In this document: positions 56,266 to 64,000 of the stretch, piece after piece
Layout: every line of letters starts with the position of its first letter
Position numbering within the stretch: the stretch's first letter is position 1
Made by a program: the position numbers and the translations under genes
NCBI RefSeq assembly: GCF_963583255.1
Contig: NC_084813.1
Location: 11,208,001-11,272,000, forward strand
Reading direction: 5' to 3'
DNA length: 64,000 nucleotides
Source: Pyrus communis
Taxonomy: Eukaryota; Streptophyta; Magnoliopsida; Rosales; Rosaceae
The notes under the pieces: generated by a model
Database searches by the model: none
The model's input: only the letters and a program-made list of their open reading frames with translations
What the model was told of the DNA's origin: nothing

Positions 56266-56855
56266 GAAGGCCTGAGAGATTAAGGTTGAGAAGCTTTTGA
56301 GGAAGGCTATTTTCGGTTCGTAAACTCAGCTGTACTCTACAATTCCGATTTTCTTATTATAGACACGTGTGATGTGAGTGTTGTAATGAAGCTTACATGT
56401 ATTTGCAATCAGAAATCACCAATCTTAGTATATGGGTAGGCATTGCCATATGCAACTCGATTTGATTGCATAATTATTTTCCTTTATTCCGTTTATATGG
56501 AGAGAACTCTTCGACATAAAAAAAATTGTGATGGTATTTAGAGTTTATCATGCATCATTATATAAAAAAGCTAAACATAGAACCGTTCGTGATTGATAGA
56601 CATGGCAATTTTTTACACAACTCAATAACATGGCACGTAAATAACATGAAAATAACAGTTTTCGGATCAACACGATTACTCATTGGGTCGTTATCGAGTC
56701 ACACGATAAGAACCCGTTAATAATCGGCTCTTAACAGGTTTACACGAGGGTGACAAGAGGGTAACACGTTTCGACACATTAAGAAAACATTTATTTTGAT
56801 GACTTTAATTTTTTAAATTACTATAAAATAAAATAGTCATAGTGTATATGTAGAT
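56266..56855. other. Intergenic, no gene
   Basis: AT-rich. 56600-56790 has repeated acacga/cacgtt words (aacacgattactcattgggt, cacacgataagaacccgtta) that look like part of an old repeat I cannot name. Confidence 0.45.
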
Positions 56856-57143
56856 TGTCACATCCCGACCCGGGGCGGAACCACTTCCCGGCCCCGCTCC
56901 ACCACCGTAGCACGATATTGTCCTCTTTGGGCCCCGATCACGCCCTCACGGTTTTATTTTTGGGAACTCACACGAGAACTTCCCGATGGGTCACCCATCC
57001 TGGGAATGCTCTTGCGCACTACTCGCTTAACTTCGGAGTTCCCATGGAACCCGGAGCCAGTGAGCTCCCAAAAGGCCTCGTGCTAGGTAGGGATGGAAAT
57101 ATACATTTAAGGATCACTCCCCTGGGTGATGTGGGATGTCACA
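56856..57143 (-). mobile_element. Solo Cassandra TRIM LTR
   Basis: 288 bp, ends tgtcacatccc and gggatgtcaca (plus coordinates), target duplication tagat at 56851-56855 and 57144-57148. It carries the 5S-rRNA-like block (about 56965-57060) on the minus strand. Its sequence is closer to the Rosaceae Cassandra form I recall than are the Cassandra copies at 13415-14549. Confidence 0.92.
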
Positions 57144-57148
57144 TAGAT

Positions 57149-57700
57149 ATTGTATATTAAATATGTATTATTGTATCATTATTCTATATAAATTTTAAAA
57201 ATTAAAGTTTTATTTATTTATTTGTTTTTATAGTATATTTACAAGCAAAGAGTAGATTAAAAAATTATAATACACATTACAAAAATATTAAGTAATTTAA
57301 AAATACCAAAAATATTAAAATATTATAATAATTAATTACAAGTGCCAAAAATGTGAAAACGCTCGTGATTGCATCCTCTATGCCTTGAGGATGGATACAT
57401 CGTCATTTGAATTTTTAAAATTATACAAACCCTCATGAATAGTATTTTAAGGAAGTTTAAATAAATAAAATTCATAATCATTAATGTGCAAGTCTGAAAA
57501 TGTGAAAGCATATATAAATGCTCATGATTTCATCGTCTACGCTTAGACGATAGTTACATGGTCATTTAGATTTTTAAAACCCTCCAAATCTCATGAATAG
57601 TGTTTTTTATTTGAGTGCAAAATTAATAATTATTGTAGAAGTGTGAAAAATGTAAAAAATATATATATAAATTACTCATAATGACAAGTTTTACAACTTT
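57149..57700. repeat. AT-rich sequence with degenerate ~130-bp tandem repeats
   Basis: From about 57345 a unit containing gtgaaaa, ctcatgatt, catcctctatgcc/catcgtctacgc, tggtcattt and ctcatgaatagt is repeated about 2.5 times with much divergence (57345-57480, 57490-57620, 57625-57690). The array ends at the LTR insertion at 57701. Confidence 0.6.
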
Positions 57701-60082
57701 TGTGACGACCCGTCCTGAATTATAATATGTATTATTCCCAAAAGCGTGGAAAAGGCGATTTTGCCCTTGAACGTTGAGTGTGTTGTGTGAATGAGCTTGG
57801 GATTTAGACCAATTCATTTTCTTCCTAAGTAGTTGGACCTAATTAGAACTTAAGATTTTGGTTTTATTTTGTTTGGTTGGCCAAACCTGGACTACACACA
57901 CACACTCGTTAACCTCTCTCTCTCCCTCTCAGATTTTCTTCCATTTTCCGTACAACCTGTATGGTCACTCTCTCAAACCACTTCATCACTCACAAATCGA
58001 AGTTGTGGAAATCATTTTCATGTTCCTTGCAAGCTCAGGAGTCGAACTATAGTTTTGGTTGGACGTGAGGACTTCGGAAACTCGAGAACTAGGGAGCTCT
58101 GACGAGGTGCACTGTTACTCCGTCGTGATCGCAAATGTTTCGTTGGGTTTTAAGGTCCTAGGGAGTCTTAATACTTCTTTGCGAAGCTCATAGAAGAATT
58201 TTGGAAGGTTTTGGACTTCGGGACACTCGAGTTCGTCGAGTTGCAAGCGTGACCGGACTATTGAGATTTTTCCGGCCAAATTATGTTGGTTTTAGGTCCT
58301 AAAAGTTGTAAGGATGTGTTCCTTTCATCCTAAGCTTCATTTTGGTACAAATTTCATGAATTTTGGTTGAGAAATAGATGAGATATTAAGGTTTGAAATT
58401 TTTCCAGAATCTGGCGATAGCAGCGGTGGCCGAAGCTGGAATCTGGCGAACCATTAAAGAAGAAGGAGAATATTCCGTCAATTTTGACGGAATATGCTAA
58501 CAGCGTCAGTTAAAATTAACGGTATATGTTGTTATCTAGCAGAATATTCCTTAACGCTGTTAGGGATTCCGTCCAATGTGCCAGGCACGTACCTGCGTGT
58601 GGCCTTGCCTTGGCCGGTGTGTGAGGGCGTGTAGGAATTTAGAAAATTATTCTAAAAATATGAGGATGTTCATGGGGTTGAGTAGGTCACGATGGTATAT
58701 TCAAATACTCCAATTAAGCAACGTATGAGAAGTTATTACCTAGTTTTGTATATGTGCTTAAAAATAACGTTAAAATAGTTGTTTCGCATATAGATGAGAC
58801 TTTTCTAGAGGACCAGTGCAGTCAAGTGAGACTCGGGGGCTACGATCCTTCCACATATCAATGAGTGGGCTTTTGGTTTTCAGTATATATATATATATAT
58901 ATATATGTTCCACATATCAGTGAATGGGTTTTTGGTTTTCAGTGTGTGTATATATATATATATATGCTTGGTATTTTTCCCAGAAAACGTGTGGACTTGT
59001 GTTTTAAAATGCCATCCCAAATGTTTTATATTTAGAATATGCATTTAGTAGTTGCATATATTTATGTTTAACACTGCGGACGCTCAGGTAAGTTCCAGGT
59101 GAGTTTATAGATTGTGTATGTGAGTTGCATGATTATGTTGAGATGTATTATAGCTTATAAACCTGCACCCCGGCGTTAGTGCTCCTGCCTGTGGTCAGGG
59201 CACAGTCCTTCACGTGATGTTTACCTCCCGCACCATACGCTCACCTTGGATCCAAGTTAGGTGCACAATCCTGTCGTACAGACCATTATAGATGGTTTTG
59301 ACTCGTAGGTGACCAGCAATCATTCGCAGTCTTCAAGTAATCGTAGCACTTGAGCGTATTTATTTACACCCAGTCATGTCGTACAGACCACTTTAGGTGG
59401 TTCCGACTCGTGTGCAGGCATACTTATTGAGCTATTAGTTGAGCCGTACATGTCATATTAGGTGACTCCGGCTAGATGGATGAGCTATAGATTCAGTCGT
59501 ACAGGTCATATTAAGTAACTCTGACTGACATATCATTTGCATTGATTTATATCACCTGGCTTATATATTTTATCCTGAGATATTTGACATAGCATATATG
59601 TGGATTTTGCTATTCCGAGTATGGTTTTGATATATGTATGTATTCTATTTTCTGGGAAATTATACAAGTTTTACAACGAGGGGTTATTACCTTTGACAAG
59701 TGAAATGGTTTTGAAAAGCTTTGTTTTTGCCCACTCACACTTTCTGTTTTGTGCCCCTCTACGTTTTAGGTAGGAGTGCTTGTTTGTGGCTTACGAGGAA
59801 TTGACAGCGGTTCTAACAGATTATCATTAATGTAGGACCACTTCTGGTATTGTATAATTAGTACTTGTCCTGTTGGATTGCACCTAGGCTACCTATGCTC
59901 TGATTATGGTGTATCACACTTAAATATCGGGATTTGCACTTATATTTGCTTAATGTAAATTAGCTAGCTTGGTTCTTAGTTATTCACATTTCTTTATATC
60001 ATTATCATTTCCACACTGCGCACGTGGTTACGTCACTCTCACGTGATGGCCAGCACGCCTTGATTTTGGTCGGGGTGTGTCA
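57701..60082 (+). mobile_element. Gypsy (Tekay-like) solo LTR, 2.4 kb
   Basis: TGTGACGACCC...GGGTGTGTCA, target duplication acttt at 57696-57700 and 60083-60087. No coding. It includes a duplicated ~60-bp unit with (ta)n at about 58850-58970 and a four-fold degenerate array of gtcgtacag...gactcg units (59270-59530). The terminal wording tgtgacgaccc and tcggggtgtgtca is typical of long chromovirus (Tekay/Del) LTRs; lineage by recall. Confidence 0.85.
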
Positions 60083-60329
60083 ACTTTTGTGAATGGGTCA
60101 ACTCCGAAATCTAACACCATAATCCATAAATCTTAGATTTAAATTTAACCGTCGATTGTCGTTTACGCTTTATTTTACTCACCAAATTACATTTTTTAGA
60201 TTTTCTTTTTTGAAAAGTGATTTTTTAGCAGATATAAAAAAATGAATGGTTTGGATCATTGATATCACATTCCGATATTTAGGGTTAACTAAAATATAAG
60301 TTGATGTTATTTAGTTTGTAGAGACTTTA
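60083..60329. other. Intergenic, no gene
   Basis: AT-rich sequence continuing from 57695 once the solo LTR is removed. Nothing recognisable. Confidence 0.5.
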
Positions 60330-60905
60330 TGTAATACCTAGAAATTTTGAAATATATGATTATGTGGAGTAAATCAAGAATAAATAGATTTATTGTTATA
60401 AAAATTCGATTAGAGAAATTTTAGAATTTTGTTTCCAGAATTTATTATAATATACGTCGAAAAATTTATCGATAAGTGGAAAAGACAAAAATGCCTAGTT
60501 GACTAAACATAATTTTATGAGGACATATTTTATCCTCATGTATTTTATCATATTTCTTGACGTATTTGGATAGAGCTTGATCCTACGAAAGCGTAGGCAA
60601 AAACGGTTTGTGAATCGGAATTGAAACGAAGAAATTAGAGGTTTTAGAAAGGAAAAAAAAGAAAGCGAAGTCTGGAAGCTGCCAAATTGCAACGTGAGAG
60701 AGGAGGAAAATGAAAGAATGGGGAGAGAAGAAGAAGGATGGGGACCAATCAGAGGAGGTGGAAATGAGAGCCTAATCATAAAGAGGGAAAATGAGGGGAA
60801 AGGAGAGAGTGGAAGAGCACCGGATCACCCTTGACTCGGTTTCTTTCCCCCGACCCGACCCATTCCGTTCATTTTCTCTGGTGGTTTTCATCGGTTTTTC
60901 CGGCG
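60330..60905 (+). repeat. Truncated gypsy-type LTR fragment
   Basis: Begins tgtaatacctag, a common start of Tekay-like LTRs, with AT-rich U3-like sequence and a G/A-rich leader (60650-60830). No matching end; from about 60906 the sequence switches to minus-strand gag-protease coding. Identity is inferred from the start and composition only. Confidence 0.45.
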
Positions 60906-61648
60906 AATTATGTTACCAAATGACACACCCGTTCCTCAATAACTACTTTGCCCTCATGGCAAAAATGACTCCATGTTTTAGACCACTACGTTCACCAACA
61001 AACGTGACAATAGGCATGCCCGGTTGGTGAAAGGTAATAATCCAAGTTGGCACAATTGTAATGTAACCAATCCATGCCCAAGATAACGTCAAAGTCAACG
61101 ATATCCAAAGGAACAAGATGGATGGCATCATGACATCCTCAATAAGAACGAGACATCCTTGATACTCCCAACCAACATAACAAACTTCACCCGTAGGCAT
61201 CGAGAACTCTAACTTATAACCGATGGGAGTGGGGTAAAGTTGAGTCTCTTGAGCAAACGTATGGGAAATAACTGAATATGTAGCACCAGAGTCAATTAAT
61301 ATTCTATCAAAATGGCCAAGAACATTCAATGTACCCATAATCAAGTCGGGGTTACTCTACGCATCCTAAAAGCTGATGTGATTGAATCGGTCTCTATTTC
61401 CCTGATTCTGATTTCCTTGTCCCTAGTTACCTGGACCTTGATTTGTCGGATTAGGTTGCCTGGTATGCACCGCTACTAGAAACTCCTTCAAGGTGCTGGG
61501 ATTGTCCCCCGGCATACCACTGCGATTCGCCACCCTGATATAATGTATATGGCGTATAGCCCCCTTGATATTGTGGATAACCACTTTGTTAGTAAGGATT
61601 TGTTGGGTACTTGTATGCTCCTCCTGGATACTAAGCTATGTCCCCCTT
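60906..61648 (-). pseudogene. Gypsy (Tekay-like) gag C-terminus and aspartic protease fragment
   Basis: Minus strand: 61648-61380 is Tyr/Gly/Gln-rich (YPQYQGGY-type spacer of gag) with stops. 61344-60943 is open and contains a retropepsin: LIDSGATYSVISHTFA (active site DSGAT), then GYKLEFSMPTGEV, WEYQGCLV and a final PIVTFVGER block; homology continues past a stop at about 60940 to about 60910 (LLRNGC). Family length is longer, so this is a fragment; RT and the rest are missing. A solo-type LTR at 61649 cuts it on the right. Confidence 0.78.
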
Positions 61649-63202
61649 TGATAGGAGCATATTTATGCAATTTAGTTAGCTTGTTTTCTTACATTTATGT
61701 TGTTAGTTCTTCATTATTTTAGTATTTTAAGTTATTTTCGTGTGTTTGTAGGTCCAATTGGCTAAAGTGGCAAGAAAGTGCAATTTGGAGCATTTTGGTG
61801 CATTTTTGGGCTTGGAATGCATAGCATATGCATGGAGCAAGATGGATGGACGAAATTGAAGATCAAGAGATGCTAAGAATCTGCTAAAGAGATGGAAGAA
61901 ATTAATTCAAGACTTGGAAGAAAAGGAATCAGCTACAAAGAAGGAAACATGAGTCAAACTTCCTTATTTTGACTTAGTCAATCCTAATCTTATCCTGCTT
62001 AATTCCCAACTACAAGGAGGGTTCCTAATTAATTTAGGACACTTAAATATAAGTTCTAGAAGTCCTAATCCCAGTCAAAGAGGGATGCCGCACCCTTTCC
62101 CTTCCTTGCCATGCAAGGCATCCTGCTTTTCCCTTTCTTTCTAGGCTTGCCGTAGATTTGCTTCCCTTTTCTCTTAGGATTCTGATTTATTACCCTATTC
62201 TTGGAGGATTTGGAGTCTTAAACCTTTCCCATTTTAATTCCCAGCCGTGCCCTTGCTTTCCCATATAAATAAGAGCCTTGTCGCAACTTTTGGGGGATCC
62301 ATTCACTACCATTCAACCTTTTAGCCATTCTTTCATACAATTCATCACTCAAACCTTCACCCACACCTTGTGCCGCAGCAAAGGAGAAGAAGGAGGACCT
62401 TGGGACGTGCTTACCATTCAAGATTGGGTTGTTGGAGCGTTTTTAGGTGTACTCCATCTTTTGTTTTCAATGTTTAATTTATGTTTTCTTTGTTTTGCTG
62501 TGAACATGAGGAACTAATTTCATTTTGGCTAGAGGAGACTTTGAAACCATGAATATATTTGCAATATGAATTGATTACCTCCAGTTGTGATTTCATACAT
62601 CGTGAATGCAATTTACTTAACTGTTTGATTGATAACTTATTCTTGTATGTTGATTAAGGATGCATACTTAGTTTGCATGCATGAATTTGATGCTAGAATA
62701 TAAGGGAGTTTCACCTAATCGTTATGAACTTATATTCATAAGTAGTTGAGGTTGCTAGTCATAATCGTGTTAAGTAAATTCCTAGCAGGAGTATCATGCT
62801 ATTCATAGTTACGAATGCCTTGTCAATGCTTATGATTTTCACAAAGCTTAATGATCTTTGATTGTATCTCTATTATGTTGTTCATGTAGGGAAATCTTGA
62901 AGAATAATTTGGTTGCCGATGCGTATTCCATCCAATTCAGTGACTTAAGGAAAATCTGAGGGTTAATTAGTGTTGTTCACGGTTAATCTGGGGCATTGAG
63001 GTTCATGGTTTATTTGAAAAGCAACTGGAAATCAATTTGTATGCAAGTGTGTCATATGTGGAGAAGGACCCTCTAGCCATTCACTCATAGTTTTCACCCA
63101 TAGTTTTCCCTAAATTCATCCAAAGTTATTTAAGTCTTTAAATTTGTTTGTTTTTACTTTAAATTCGTCAAAAACCCAATCCCCCTTATTTTGTTGTGTC
63201 AA
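61649..63202 (+). mobile_element. Athila-type LTR, 3' part interrupted
   Basis: Starts TGATAGGAGC at 61649 (preceded by ccctt). TATA tataaata 62265-62272; R/U5 with stem arms near 62694-62702 and 62727-62735. It follows the subfamily of 16974-18888 until ttgttgtgtcaa at 63202, where a different LTR starts. The rest presumably lies beyond the window, so solo status is not proven. Confidence 0.85.
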
Positions 63203-64000
63203 TGATAGTCACATTTTGCATGCATGTATAGCTTTCTTATTTGGCGTTTTTGTATTGTTTTTGGATTAAACTAGTTGCATTTTACTTTGTTTGGTGTTAG
63301 TGTGCAGCCAAGTGTGTAATAAGATCAATTGGAAGGCAAATGAAGGAATGTGGTGAAATTCGGCCAAATTGAGTGATTCTAAATAAAACAAGCATTGAAG
63401 TCAGATTAGGTGGTTACAACACCAAAACATGCATTCACATGCATGTTCAAACACTTTGCACTTCCATTCCCATGTCCAGATTATTCTAACCAAGTTTCAG
63501 ATTGTCCACTCCCTTGTTGCAGAAATACACATGCATTTCAATTAAATAAAACCCATGCTTGCACCTTTCCCTTTTGTTATTAACCCATTATTCCAGAAAA
63601 TCAATCATTCTAAGTCCATGTCGTGTGTCCCTTCTCCTCTCCAGATTTTTACAAAGCATTTTCTGGTGGTCCAAGTCACCTTTGCAGGTTCCACTCACTT
63701 GTGGCAGCAAGAGCATGTGTTTCTTTGAATACATTAACATTCCCTTGCAGATCATGTCCAGGCCATGAGTCTACCATCTCAGAAACACAATCATTTCCAT
63801 CACTTATGCACTGCCATCTGAGTTAAACAAATAGTAGATCCAATCTGAATGTTGGGGGATCACACACACTCTATTTGGCTCCATTTTCTGTCCATCATAC
63901 ACACTAATTCGTCCTCTCCATTGCATTGCATTCTACATTCTTTTCCTTTCACAGAAACAGTCCATTACACTCCCATAACCCCCCCATTTCACCTATAAAT
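63203..64000 (+). mobile_element. Start of another Athila-like LTR, runs off the window
   Basis: TGATAGTCACATTTTGC starts exactly where the preceding LTR breaks. The sequence is U3-like, C/A/T-rich and ends at the window edge with cacctataaat (63989-64000), matching the TATA context of the LTR at 1358 (2670-2684). Family and completeness cannot be judged. Confidence 0.6.

Noticed and set aside
56266..56270. gaagg here matching the left target repeat of Athila C (27617-27621)
   Set aside because: It follows a Tekay-like LTR end, not an Athila LTR end; five bases can match by chance and nothing else links the two sites.
60916..60930. tgacacacccg as the end of another Tekay-like LTR
   Set aside because: In the minus frame these bases are part of the protease-linker coding (LLRNGC), which fits the family; no LTR sequence follows.
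1..64000. CRISPR arrays, bacterial operons, integrated viral genomes
   Set aside because: The direct repeats seen are LTRs, tandem duplications or microsatellites; no spacer-repeat pattern, cas genes, or caulimovirid movement/coat motifs were recognised.

Overview
The window is a piece of plant nuclear heterochromatin built almost entirely of transposable elements nested inside one another. I found no host gene, tRNA gene, true rRNA gene or CRISPR array that I can support. The repertoire is Ty3/gypsy Athila and Tat lineages, a Tekay-like gypsy LTR, Cassandra TRIMs carrying 5S-rRNA-like LTRs, a PIF/Harbinger element with its Myb-like partner gene, a Mutator-like element and MITEs. It points to a dicot. 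The Cassandra LTR and MITE types make Rosaceae (apple/pear-like) my best guess, but that is inference from memory, not a search.

Region 1 (1-27621). The base layer is a decayed Tat-type gypsy element in + orientation: RT 150-1357, RNase H/integrase 4581-6231, integrase C-terminus 7719-8102, and a long non-coding tail resuming at 25243. Two solo LTRs split it: 1358-4575 (TSD ctctt, with an internal 582-bp tandem duplication) and 6232-7713 (TSD gttgt). A Mutator-like element with ~225-bp terminal inverted repeats and a 9-bp TSD (taaatttta) occupies 8276-25233. Inside it sits a complete minus-strand Athila element, called A here (8418-23772, TSD ctggt). Element A was in turn hit by a solo LTR (9123-10921), an inverted Cassandra composite (13415-14549), and a solo LTR (16379-20274) that itself holds another solo LTR (16974-18888). 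A's pol has lost most of RT, RNase H and integrase through two internal deletions.

Region 2 (27622-50366). A second minus-strand Athila element, C, runs from 27622 to 44433. Its gag, protease, RT, RNase H and integrase are recognisable and only lightly damaged. It is broken by a copia-like solo LTR (28747-30627) and two Athila solo LTRs (36456-38222, 39861-41913). Its 5' LTR is cut at 44433 by a PIF/Harbinger element (44434 to about 50366) that encodes a three-exon DDE transposase with one frameshift and a two-exon Myb/SANT-like protein. The outer right end of the Harbinger element and the rest of C's 5' LTR are both missing.

Region 3 (50367-64000). This part holds two MITEs, a minus-oriented Tekay-like LTR (52211-56265) split by an Athila solo LTR (53675-55823), a Cassandra solo LTR (56856-57143), a 2.4-kb gypsy solo LTR (57701-60082), an LTR fragment joined to a gag-protease fragment (60330-61648), and two successive Athila-type LTRs that run off the right end.

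The genes here serve only the elements' own replication. The most interesting signals are structural: a stem-loop in the Athila LTR kept by compensatory changes, U5-PBS complementarity with a palindrome beside the PBS, solo Athila LTRs that all lie antiparallel to the two coding Athila elements, and an inverted Cassandra dimer flanked by a single TSD.
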